Shown one piece after another: positions 50,862 to 62,705 of a stretch of 64,000 nt of DNA. Positions within the stretch are counted from its first letter, which is position 1. Each line of letters opens with the position of its first letter. The stretch lies in assembly GCA_914767715.1 (NCBI GenBank), contig OU612067.1, forward strand, positions 14,203,001-14,267,000, in the 5' to 3' direction. The DNA comes from Membranipora membranacea. Its lineage: Eukaryota > Bryozoa > Gymnolaemata > Cheilostomatida > Membraniporidae. The notes below the pieces were generated by a model. The model was not told the origin of the DNA. It made no database searches and saw only the letters and a list, made by a program, of their open reading frames with translations. Made by a program: the position numbers and the translations under genes.

Positions 50862-52444
50862 TCCTTAACAGTGTGTAACTCATTAGTTCTAGGGTAAAGA
50901 TAATTTTAAAGTTTTACTGGGAGTTGCATTGTTGACATTTAACTAAAAACCTGTTCTGTTATTACTCGATCGATATTGTGCTGTATTATTAAATCTACAA
51001 TCCTCTAACACAAGGGTCAATAATATATCACCTCACAACTTCAAAGAATTATTTATTTAGTCTGAGCGCTAGGGGTGCAGGTAAATTTTAGCTTTGCAAG
51101 GTTTGTTTTGCTCGGCTCAAGTTTGAAAACCTAGTGATAGAAAACCACCTGTAACAATAACTTGAGCACACACCTCCCGATTTAAACCTATAATCAAGTT
51201 TAACAAACAAGAAACAAGCAAGCAAAGTCTACTCACTTCTAATACCAACATCAAACTTATCGACAGTAAGTGATATGCTTGCTATGATGTATTGATAGGC
51301 TTAATAAATCTAAATCCTTCACTGAGTCAAAATGCAAACACATTACTAGAACAACATCAAAAATAAAAAACAATTTAGTAAACACAATGTTTAGTTAGCT
51401 CGGGCACCTAAAAACATAACTTGGTCTCTTTATCACAGAAAGTGCATGTAATGGATGATAACTCATATTATTGAGAGAAATACGGACGGCTGTTTGACAG
51501 ATCTAAAAATAATCAGATGCAAGACAACACCGACAAATTTACAAATTGGAGTCGGGTCGACCGGCGAGGTATTTCTTTACACGCGGATCTGCCTCAAACT
51601 TGGCCGACCATTGTTTAGCGAAAGGAGTTACGCTCATCACATCTGGTGTGGCTAGTTTAGCGAAGTCCATACCGCACCATAACCATACATCAGCAAGACC
51701 AATCTGGAAATTTAAATAATGTTGTCTGCATAATTCTTCTGCATGCAGGGAGGCGTGAATCTAAGAAAATTCTGATATGCACTGGAAGCATTGGAGAAAA
51801 TTTTTTGCATTCACTTGCTTTAGTAATATAGGTGAAGCAATCATATCCCTTTTGCACTGTGGGTCAGAATATGGAAAACATAATCAAGGGACTAATAACT
51901 GGTTTGTGGCGATGTGTAGTGACACATTGTGCATATCAAACCATTATAATTGGCATGAGCATTTGTTACCATAGAACTTGCCCTGGGTAAACAGGCCAAA
52001 TAACACATAATACAAAACTTCATAAGTACTTCACATTTGTCCTGATCCATACCTCAGGCCAATTTGTAGAAATTGTCTATCAATTGCCACCCGTCTTATA
52101 TGTAATAGCAGTTAACAAGAATTCGGACACAAAATTGATCCGCCCAAAGAATTCTGGCCAATGTACACTACAGTACGAAAACACTTTGACTATGACCCAG
52201 GTACTGTATTCTATTGATTAGCAGAGATATGTAAAAGTTGTCTTACCTCGCCAAGTTAAGGGCGGTGACCCATCTCTGTTTGGCTTTCTCCAAGACTTCG
52301 TCCTTGTTTTCTGGCTCTGGGACAGACTTGAACACCATCCAAGCGTAGATATGTGGAACGGCGTAGGAGTTCATTACATCCTGAGCTGTCATGAGCACCA
52401 TATCGTGTAAAGTCTCTTCCCATGGGGTCTTTCCAGCCATACCT

Positions 52445-52600
52445 GTGAAAGGTTGATTAAACGTTTATTAAATGTTGATTAAAGGTTGATTAAATGTTGA
52501 TTCAAGGTTGATTCAAGGTTGATTCAAGGTTGATTCAAGGTTGATTCAAGGTTGATTCAAGGTTGATTAAAATTAAATTAATTAAATTAAAATTAAAGGT
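52445..52600. repeat. 11-bp minisatellite in GST copy 2 intron 2
   Basis: Same tcaaggttgat array as 18890-19040, with slight differences in the flanking variant units. Confidence 0.9.
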
Positions 52601-53388
52601 AGGGAACATGAGTTATAACAAACATCATGATCGCTGTGTAGTGGTTAGAAGTTCTGTTTGAATCAAGTAGCATCATTTGTTGTGACATTGGCGCACTGTA
52701 TTAGCAACCTTTTTTTTGGCAACCTTTTTTTTAGCTGCATGACGAGGTTAGCACTGTATACCTATGTTACAAGCGTTACTCCACACTCAAGGCAAATTCA
52801 TTCATCTTTTCGGGGACTAGAAAGTTATGAATCGAATGAGAAGGATGTGCAGCCTTGAAAATATACCAAAAACTACGGTGTAAGCTGGTTAATTCAAACT
52901 TCATAATTCAAAATTCCTTTTAAGGAAAATTGGTCCCTTCAGCCAGATCTCAATGCATTCTAATATCACTTAATTCAGATTCTGCTTAATAAGAACACAT
53001 TTTTGTGTTCCCCAGAGGTTAGAATTAAGTATACGGCGCTGTATATTATTAAGCTAACTGTATGGGAAAACCTTTAGGAAACCCAATGAGAAAACTACTC
53101 AAGTAAGTGGCCGATCAAATCGTACTCAGTTTAATCTAAGAAGAGTACAAGGAGAATAGAACCCACCAAATTTCTTGGCGACGTGTCTGGCGATGACGTT
53201 GGAGCAGCAGATGAGACCATCACTAGTTGTTAATGTGGGCAGCTGACCCAATGGCTGAGCTGTAAATAAGAAGAGTAAAATTATAAGTCAAATGTAAAAT
53301 ATGGTTAAAACTTTCCAATTTATCTCAAATCAGCAATAATTCATCTTCATTATTTCAAAAACATGTCATCTATGATGCGGGTAAAAGC

Positions 53389-53494
53389 ACAGCCAGCCCT
53401 TAAAAGCGTTCGGGATGGCTATCGCGGCCGTAGGCGGTCGTTGGACCGCCTACGGCCGCGATCGCCATCCCGAACGCTTTTAAGGGCTGGCTGT
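53389..53494. mobile_element. 106-bp palindromic MITE in GST copy 2 intron 1
   Basis: Same insertion as 19834-19939, with the gggtaaaagc duplication at 53379-53388 and 53495-53504. One substitution (gatcgcc for gatagcc) breaks a single pair of the stem. Confidence 0.85.
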
Positions 53495-53943
53495 GGGTAA
53501 AAGCTGTGGCTTTTTGATTTTGTCAGTTTTCTTCTTTTTTTGGTCACAATAACAGGTGATCAAATAAAAAGTTAACTTAAAACAAAGAATATTGTAGCTA
53601 CTATTACTTCTTATACAGTTATTGATAAACGTTATCCAAAAATACTAAAGATAGATAAAGATAAAGATAAGGCTAATTGGAGGTTGTTGGAGTTGTCTGG
53701 TCTTGAGACAGAACCCAAAGATAGCTTATTTTCTTAAAAATGATTTAGATTGCCAAATAAAGTATTAAAGCAGAAAAATTGATTTCACAGATACTTACAT
53801 GGCTTCATCTCAGCCCATTGCTCGAAGGTGACTCGCTTGTCCTCCATCTTCTTGCCGGCGATGGCGTACAGCATACGAGTGGCCTCACCACGAGCTCGGA
53901 TACCGAAGTACAGAAGGGAATCATCTCCTTTCTTGCCAGCCAT

Positions 53944-55045
53944 TTTATTTCAGTGGTTTTGCTGTTTAAAATATAATAAGATTGATTTAGGATATATCCT
54001 CAGCCCGCTAACATTTTAGTACTCGAAATTCGCTGTGCATAACAGGCGAACAGCGAAATCATATCTGGAGCTCTAGTCTAAGTGCTCAGACAGCTGCAAT
54101 GTGAGTGTTTGATAACGTAATGTTGCTAACTCGCTTTGCAGCCGTCTGAGCACTTAGACTACTAGAGGAGCTCATGAGATGAATCAGAATGTGCACAACA
54201 CATCACATCCTGATGCTCTTTGTTTACTTGCAGTGCAGTAGGAATCAAATTCAAATTCTGCTATTTGGTTATTGTTGTGCAGAGCTTTTCAACAAGACGC
54301 AACACGGGAATATCATTGTGCCGTCATCAGATAATCATCTCTTTGCATCCTAGTTTGAATATCAAGGCTATGCCATTACTTCCACCCCTCCCATCATCAA
54401 AACACCTCAGAAACTCAAGCTAATCACAGTCTAGATCATGGCTGGGCAACCTTTTATTGAAAAAGGCCACATTTTACGCAGGCTCAACTCAAAAGGCCGC
54501 AACATATCTTCCAGGGATAAAATTGGAACTGGAGTAACAATTTTGGCACTTCTATTTTGTAAAAACTGCAGTATGTTGCAAGAAACATCAACCAAGCAGA
54601 TATACCGGTTTATCTAATCTTCAGGAGTTTTGTGATGTCGTTTTACCTCATGATTTTATTGTGTACATATATGTTTCATGTGTATGACAAAGGGCAGGAT
54701 GTGTGTGGGAGGGGTGCTGTAGTTTCCTCCCAGGAGCCAAAGTGTAAAAAAGTGGCGATTGGGAAAAAATAATTTCGCGCAGCGTAAAAATAATTTTGAC
54801 GCCCTGTTATAATTTTGGTCTGACATCACCTGCCCTCCTGCAACAGGGGAAATCTTTTGCAAATGGTTGTGAAATGAATGCATAATGCCGGAGTAATTGT
54901 GACAAATTGTAACACTTTCGTCCAAAATTTTGCAGTTTTGCAAAAAATAATAATTACTATTATGTTAGAGAACTTTGTAATTTTTAATATGCCAATGTCA
55001 CTGTTTTGTGTCATTTCGAAAGAAAAACAACTTGAAAAAGTCATT
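53944..55045. other. GST copy 2 upstream region
   Basis: Counterpart of 20389-21490; no gene recognised besides the inverted-repeat element. Confidence 0.5.
54068..54173. mobile_element. Small inverted-repeat element in GST copy 2 promoter
   Basis: Counterpart of 20513-20618; differs by actagagg for actggagg next to the right arm. Confidence 0.6.
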
Positions 55046-55305
55046 GGCATTCGGCAAATCATCATATTATGATGATTTTGTGTAGAGTGGCTAGGGACGC
55101 TTGGCTCCATGCATGATACAGAATGGCCACTACTTTGAAATATCTTGGACTTACAGAATGCTATGCATACTTGTTTCTCAACATAATGAAAGAGGAATCA
55201 AAATTAATGTGTGATAAATCTTACAGGTGTAAGGCCACAATTAGGCCGCAAAAGATTACCTATTAGGTCGCACTGGCAAAAAGGCTGCAGGTTGCCCACA
55301 GCTGG

Positions 55306-55684
55306 CGTCGATCATTGTATCCTGACGTTGATAAAAGTCACAAGAATAGATATTTTCATGACATTTTATGTAATCATTTTCAATTGGCTTGATTAGCCCT
55401 TGGAACTTGGCAAAAATTGTGCAGTGTCATCTAACATAGATATTTGAAGCTCAAATGGCGTAGATCATTGTATTCTGACGTTGATAAAAGTCACAAGAAT
55501 AGATATTTTTATGACATTTTATGTAATCATTTTCAATTGGTTTGATTAGCCCTTGGACCTTGGCAAAAATTGTGCAGTGTCATCTAACATAGATATTTGA
55601 AGCTCAAATGGCGTAGATCATTGTATTCTGACATTGATAAAAGTCACAAGAATAGATATTTTTATGACATTTTATGTAATCATT
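55306..55684 (+). repeat. 153-bp tandem repeat, about 2.5 units, in B5
   Basis: Units start near 55310, 55463 and 55616, matching B2. Confidence 0.9.
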
Positions 55685-57537
55685 TGTAAAAATTGACTGC
55701 TTTTTCTCTGACACTTCGTCCCTGACACCAAATTTAATTGCATTTGATAGAGCTAGATTTTAATTTATCTTGTTTTGTAATAGGAACTACTATTTCTGGA
55801 TTCACTTTTCTTAGGAAATATGAGGCAAGTTTTTGTTAACCAAATAAGGTTAGCAAATGCAGTTTTACAGCGGTGATCAAGGGAGGTCACTCTGAAAAAT
55901 ATAACATAACATACATATAATACATACAATATAATCATTCATAGTCATAAAGAATATTCTCATGAAATATACCAATAACTATATTGTATTATTTTTTGTT
56001 TACATAACAGTTTTGACACATATAAAGCAGTCAACGAAGTACTTTATGCACACAAATCAACACCAGACAAGTTTTACATCCTCTGTTGTGTGCTTTTTCC
56101 TGATAGAGAGTTTGAGTGTGACAGAGTAATGAGTCATGTTACAATCCTTATAACATTTGGGCTCACATGTTCCAGATTGTCTCCCATTTTACCAGCAATT
56201 GAGAATACCCACCCCCGAGCCCCCCGAGCCCCTGTTGCACCCTCATTGCAACATAATACTACCAACACAACCCTTGCCCCGCCACTTTACAAGTCATAGG
56301 TACAGCCCTGCTGCAAATCGTCATCATAGAAATACATCTTGTTATGCAAGGTTTGTCCTGCTTACTTGAGTATCGTTCCATTACTGCATTTATATAAAGA
56401 AGGGGCCCAGTATTTGTGGTGATTGATTTAAGGTAAGGCCACACGTTCTCATGCAAATTTCTGCTTCTTCTTGCAAATATAATTTCGTACTAATGTCAAC
56501 CTGCCACACATGATTCTCATCTCCGAAAATTGTATGAGCGCAATCCTTCTGCGCTAATACGAACCATTCCCCAACAGTGATATGAAATAAAAAGATTTAT
56601 ACCAAGGAGAAGCTGTTACTCGTTGTTTATACCAACCGCCCAGTGATTCAGCTTCTATGTATGCCTCAACCATCTCCTAATAATTGTTTCAATTTGATAC
56701 TCATAATTCACTGTATCCCTTCCCCTCTTACTCCAGGTCCAAAATTGAATGAGAAACTCTACATATTGATCATCCACTCCATCTTTTTACCAAAGTTGTG
56801 TTTGCATAGATATGACCTTGACTTTTCAATCAAAACGGGCAGCCACTCAGATAGCATTTTGTGAAAATTTATACTATCTGGTTACGTACATTGTTAACAT
56901 ACAGCGTTCCACAAATTGTGGAAATCCCAATCCGAACGACAGTTTACATGATATTTAATCCTAATTGTGAGAAAACAACCCCATATGACTTCACTTTTAG
57001 ATAGATTTTTCTTTTGGTTTTACTAACAAGAAAATTCAGTGACAAGTTTATGACATGGCAGCCTAGAACCCTAAATGTTTCAACTCTGGCTTAAGATGTT
57101 TGCTATTGAATTGTGTTAAATGCAGATGAGAAGTCCCAAAAGTAAACATCACATATTGCATACGAGGCATTCTGGTCTATAACGTAAGTGACACTTTCAG
57201 GACCTGTATTGGGTAAACTGGCTTGCTCTGTATGCAACTATTGCCATGGGTAGTGGTTAGTGATATATTGCTATAGAAGAATTTGGAAAGACGCATCGTG
57301 ATGGTGTGACGTGTTTCAATTCCTTATTTTGCCAGACAGTTGTGGTTTCCCACAGTTTTACAAGTTTGGCAAGCATTCATTATTCCCTCCATAATAATCA
57401 AAATATGATTTTTCCCAGAATAACAATAATAACTAGCTTTATCAACAGTGATCATAACAAAATGAATACAACCCTGAAGTTAATTAATGGATATTCAATA
57501 GTTAACATTTGGTCTTGTGATGGGGGATCTTGTGCAC

Positions 57538-57544
57538 TATATAA
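57538..57544 (+). promoter_or_regulatory. TATA box of cysteine-rich peptide gene 5
   Basis: TATATAA 77 bp before the start codon at 57621. Confidence 0.7.
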
Positions 57545-57620
57545 GCTGGTTTTGCAGGCTCAACACAGTCATCATCTAAATCAGCAGTCGAGCAGATAGA
57601 CATAATTCAGCTTCTTCACA

Positions 57621-58189
57621 ATGGCACGATTCATATTGGTGGTTATTGCTTGCCTGTTCATGGCCGCTGTTGGTGAGAATACTTTAATTAGTTATAGTTA
57701 GTGTAATATGACGACTACAGTATTTATTCATGTGAACTATGTTCTGTTTATCGTTTAAGAATATTTCAAACTATTTAAAATGTGATTTTCTCAATAAATA
57801 ATTGTAAATTGATAATACAAAAAGAAGAAATCTCAGACTTTGAGATAACAAAGTCAAGAACTAGTTGAGAATTTAAACAAAATTGCAAGCGTGACATGAA
57901 ACAATTCATGATCGTTTAAATGCTAATTAAAATCTTTTAATTTTTTCAGTTGATGCTGTCTTCGTCACAGAAAAATTCTGCAAGAGTTTGAACCCTGAGG
58001 GTTTTGAACAGTGCGTGCAAACTAAAGACTGCGTCGGCTACGGCACCCGCAATAAATACTGCTGTACTGATTGCAAATTTAATACTTGTATGCCTGATGA
58101 TGAATGTTGGTCCGACGGACCGTAAGTATTTTAAAGTTTCAATTTTTTTTATCTCCATATGTTGCCCATTCAGCAGATTACAACTATGA
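57621..58189 (+). CDS. Secreted cysteine-rich peptide, copy 5, altered C-terminus
   Basis: Exons 57621-57672, 57950-58121 and 58174-58189. It has the same 4-bp insertion and short GPRLQL ending as copy 2. The residue after the first cysteine is Lys instead of Arg. Eight cysteines retained. Confidence 0.72.
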
Positions 58190-58741
58190 AGATTTGCTCA
58201 AACCGAAAGTATATACCTAATGGTCTAATATGTGACTGATTCTAGGGCTATATGGTTTCAGAATTTCGATAGTCTAGACTCTTGAGTCTAGAGTGTCTTA
58301 AGAACGTTGTCTCCAATTGATTAAGTTACGTTGTGTCCAATTATTAAGTACGCTGTGTCTAATTATGAACAAAAGGATATTATTTTTCGTTTCTTAATCT
58401 TTGTAATTTAATATAATTCTGACTCTCTGGAATAACTGATGACTCCCTCTCTTTTATTTCCATGAGTCAGATCTCTTTGTTGATTACAATTTAGAAGGGG
58501 GGGGGGCGTCGGACAAAAGGGGTGGCAAAAGTCTATCTTGGTCTCTGTCAGCAACAACCCTTTATTAAATTGATGGAAGATGACCTCTTAGGCAAGATGC
58601 AAAGAATGTTTTTGACCCAGTAAATCTTAAAGCTTCAGCTGTGTTCAAAGGCAATCACAAAGTTCCCATGCATTGATTGGAACTCAAAATGAAGCGAATC
58701 CCTCACCATTTGAAATGGGATGCTTGAAAAAAATTCAAAAA

Positions 58742-58799
58742 GGTCTACCGCAGTCGGGAATTGAACCAGTCTTTGATGCTATCCACTGTGCTCGGCCCT
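58742..58799 (-). repeat. Second tRNA-like remnant in B5
   Basis: Same element as 15253-15310. Confidence 0.4.
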
Positions 58800-60576
58800 A
58801 ATCGAACGAAGGAACACAAACCAATATGCAACTAAATTGAACCCATGCTTTTGCCATGATTCCATAGCTCCTCAAGTTGATGTGAACACAATGAATGGCA
58901 ACTTAGTGAATGTCAAAGGTTGCTGACGCATGTAAAATTAGACTGAGAACTTCAAAACAATACCGAACAATATGATAGCGACACTGTGACTTAAATTAAA
59001 TGATTTACACCAGGACTTATGATAGCATCAAAGTAGAGAACTGCTTTCTTAGCTTTGTCAAATTCACTAAAGTATATTTTTATTTGTGTCTTATAGGTAG
59101 TTGATACATCCGCCATCACCAGAACGGACAAGCTGCGCAAGTACTTCACTATGCCCTTCTGACCTATGAATATGACGAATTCCTTTGAACACATCATTTT
59201 CTATCATAATCTTAGCTACAAAACAATAAAACTTCATCAAAGAACCCACAGTGATTTTATTTATGAGCTCTTGAAGTTGTAATGAGTACAAGTGCTGCCC
59301 CGGCAGGGGGGCGTCAGATGTGGGGGCACGAGTCTAGGGGGCTCAGACTAGCTACACAGTCATGATGACAGACCATTTGATTGAAAACCGCATCATGAGT
59401 AATTGTTGAAGTGCGTTTTTTCAGGTTAGTCATTATTGTCGAGCATGTGCTGGGGTATCCAGCAGTACGGTCATAACCTTGCCATAATGCCTGGTCAAAA
59501 TACCATCAGGACAAAATGCGCAGAGAGCATGATATGCCAATGAGAAAAAATCCAGGAAATATTCCAAGGCCCAAATAAACTTTCGTTAAAACACCAGTTG
59601 TTGCAACAGTCAAGAGCCCAGTGGAATCAAAGTCAGGTTGGACATAACACCATTTGGGACAACAAGCCACATCCAGCGTTTAGTCAACATAGGTTTATGA
59701 CTGTCAGTTTCTAAGTGACAGTAACAGTGACAAAGACTGTCATTGTATAGTCTGAGTTTACATCCAAATTGCAATAATACTAACTGTAAGAGACAGAGCA
59801 CGTATTAGATCCATATTTGTAGGGTCGGATTATCGCCTACCCAGTATACATGTGTATTATATATATCACGATGATTTACAGATTAATGAGTATGGTAAGG
59901 GATACTGGTGAATTTGAAATAGTCTTTGTTAAAGCCCCAAATAATATAATGTAGAAACCCACCCAATAGGCCTACCAAGATTATTCACAGGCTATTGTTT
60001 TGGAATCGGCCAAGCCATAGATGGACATGTCGGGTAAATAAATTTGACTAATTTTATGTGCCTTTTTACGCCCTATCAGGCCTGTCAAAGAGATCAACAC
60101 TCTTGTATGACAATCCAGTTCATGTAGGGTCTTCATGATGGTACCTGGAGATTTAAAAGTTTCAGGTTGCAGATAACTCAACACAATAACAAACCAAAAC
60201 CTGTCAGCCGATCAAAACAAAACACAAGCACATGGGTCCATTTATAAAGGTACAATAATAGTGATACATGAGCAGATAACAGCACAGAAGCAATATCCAA
60301 CATCACCAATAACGCAGACAAGGCTTCATTGTTGGCCTGAATCCCAGGCTACCAGTGTGCACCAATTCAGCTTCTTATTTCTCAGCACAGACTTAGGAAA
60401 ACCACTAACTGGGCCTTCCACCGTTGAGATTGCAAGAAAAATCATATTATTTATTTGATGTAAATGAATTATAATTTTCAGATCGTTGGCGGGAGTATTG
60501 TGTCTAGAGGCTAAAGTAACCTTATAGGAAGTTAATTAAATGTCGGTTAAAAACGTTATTTAAATTCTTAAGAATG

Positions 60577-60772
60577 GGCAGCAACATAATGGGTGCCATA
60601 GGGGCTAGGCCGCCAATGTCTGCGGCAATTTCCTCTCAGTTTGTAGGCAGGTCGTAGCACACAAACATGTCCCAGTAGTCAGTGGGCTGCATTGGGATTC
60701 AATTCAAACCCACGCCTTTCAACACTTTTGCATGCTGAGGGACGCGCTCTAACTAGCTGAGCCACCTCCTAG
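60577..60772 (-). repeat. tRNA-derived SINE-like repeat in B5
   Basis: Same insertion as in the other backbones; cgccaatgtctg variant as in B2. Confidence 0.55.
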
Positions 60773-61449
60773 TCCTTAACAGTGTGTAACTCATTAGTTC
60801 TAGGGTAAAGATAATTTTAAAGTTTTACTGGGAGTTGCATTGTTGACATTTAACTAAAAACCTGTTCTGTTATTACTCGATCGATATTGTGCTGTATTAT
60901 TAAATCTACAATCCTCTAACACAAGGGTCAATAATATATCACCTCACAACTTCAAAGAATTATTTATTTAGTCTGAGCGCTTGGGGTGCAGGTAAATTTT
61001 AGCTTTGCAAGGTTTGTTTTGCTCGGCTCAAGTTTGAAAACCTAGTGATAGAAAACCACCTGTAACAATAACTTGAGCACACACCTCCCGATTTAAACCT
61101 ATGATCAAGTTTAACAAACAAGAAACAAGCAAGCAAAGTCTACTCACTTCTAATACCAACATCAAACTTATCGACAGTAAGTGAAATGCTTGCTATGATG
61201 TATTGATAGGCTTAATAAATCTAAATCCTTCGCCGAGTCAAAATGCAAACACATTACTAGAACAACATCAAAAATAAAAAACAATTTAGTAAACACAATG
61301 TTTAGTTAGCTCGGGCACCTAAAAACATAACTTGGTCTCTTTATCACAGAAAGTGCATGTAATGGATGATAACTCATATTATTGAGAGAAATACGGACGG
61401 CTGTTTGACAGATCTAAAAATAATCAGATGCAAGACAACACCGACAAAT

Positions 61450-61614
61450 TTACAAATTGGAGTCGGGTCGACCGGCGAGGTATTTCTTTACACGCGGATC
61501 TGCCTCAAACTTGGCCGACCATTGTTTAGCGAAAGGAGTTACGCTCATCACATCTGGTGTGGCTAGTTTAGCGAAGTCCATACCGCACCATAACCATACA
61601 TCAGCAAGACCAAT
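61450..61614 (-). pseudogene. Orphan GST exon 4
   Basis: Intact last exon without exons 1-3, as at 27950-28114; ROCO copy 4 starts 471 bp to the right. Confidence 0.85.
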
Positions 61615-62084
61615 CTGCAAAATTAAATAATGTTGTCTGCATAATTCTTCTGCATGCAGAGAGGCGTGAATCTAAGAAAATTCTGATATGCACTGGAAGA
61701 ATTGGAGAAAATTTTTTGCATTCACTTGCTTTAGTAATATAGGTGAAGCAATCATATCCCTTTTGCACTGTGGGTCAGAATATGGAAAACATAATCAAGG
61801 GACTAATAACTGGTTTGTGGCGATGTGTAGTGACACATTGTGCATATCAAACCATTATATTTGGCATGAGCATTTGTTACCATAGAACTTGCCCTGGGTA
61901 AACAGGCCAAATAACACATAATACAAAACTTCATAAGTACTTCACATTTGTCCTGATCCATACCTCAGGCCAATTTGTAGAAATTATCTATCAATTGCCA
62001 CCCGTCTTATATGTAATAGCAGTTAACAAGAATTCGGACACAAAATTGATCCGCCCAAAGAATTCTGGCCAATGTACACTACAG

Positions 62085-62705
62085 CCACTCACTCACTACT
62101 ATACCTGAGAGTATTGGTCAGCTGACTAATCTCACCTCACTGGATATCAGAGGCTACTCACTCACTACCATACCTGAGAGCATCGGTCAGCTGACTAATC
62201 TCACCTCACTGAGTATCTTCATCGACTCACTCCCTACCATACCTGAGAGCATCAGTCAGCTGACTAATCTCACCTCATTAAGTATCAGCAGCCGCTCACT
62301 CACTACCATACCTGAGAGTATCGGTCAGCTGACTAATCTCACCTCACTGGATATCATAGGCTACTCACTCACTACCATACCTGAGAGCATCGGTCAGCTG
62401 ACTAATCTCACCTCACTGGATATCATCGGCTACTCACTCACTACCATACCTGAGAGCATCGGTCAGCTGACTAATCTCACCTCACTGAGTATCTTCATCG
62501 ACTCACTCCCTACCACACCTGAGAGCATCAGTCAGCTGACTAATCTCACCTCATTAAGTATCAGCAGCCGCTCACTCACTACCATACCTGAGAGTATCGG
62601 TCAGCTGACTAATCTCACCTCACTGCACATCAGCGGCAACTCACTCACTACCATCCCTGAGAGTATTGGTCAGCTGACTAATCTCACCTCACTGACTATC
62701 AGCAG
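62085..62705 (+). repeat. LRR-coding minisatellite, nine 69-bp units
   Basis: Unit order as in copy 2, including accacacct in unit 7. Confidence 0.95.

Larger units (their letters stand above)
45232..52173 (+). repeat. Backbone copy B4
   Basis: Counterpart of B1 one higher-order period later (offset about 33,576). It precedes GST copy 2 and supplies its exon 4. The 153-bp repeat is at 45491-45716. Stretches 45720-47620, 48310-48820 and 48890-50660 hold no supportable gene. Confidence 0.9.
51539..53943 (-). pseudogene. Sigma-type glutathione S-transferase, copy 2, frameshifted
   Basis: Exons 53943-53799, 53259-53167, 52442-52247 and 51703-51539 on the minus strand. Exons 1 and 2 match copy 1 (YFGIRARGE, GQLPTL, SNVIARHVAKK). 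Exon 3 has lost 49 bp just before its donor, including codons for EKLSKSCGSKKFLFGN. The exon now ends two bases into a codon, and exon 4 is read in the wrong frame to a TAG at 51654-51652. Exon 4 itself is undamaged to its normal TAA at 51541-51539. Codon 82 of the intact exon order (Glu in MVLETAQ of copy 1) is Met here. As spliced, the product lacks the end of the helical domain and is probably not a working enzyme. Confidence 0.82.
55046..62084 (+). repeat. Backbone copy B5
   Basis: Counterpart of B2 one higher-order period later. It has the extra 153-bp unit (55306-55684), the gacc insertion in the peptide gene and an orphan GST exon 4. A private deletion of roughly 50 bp lies at about 56206. 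Stretches 55690-57530, 58200-58730 and 58810-60570 hold no supportable gene. Confidence 0.9.
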
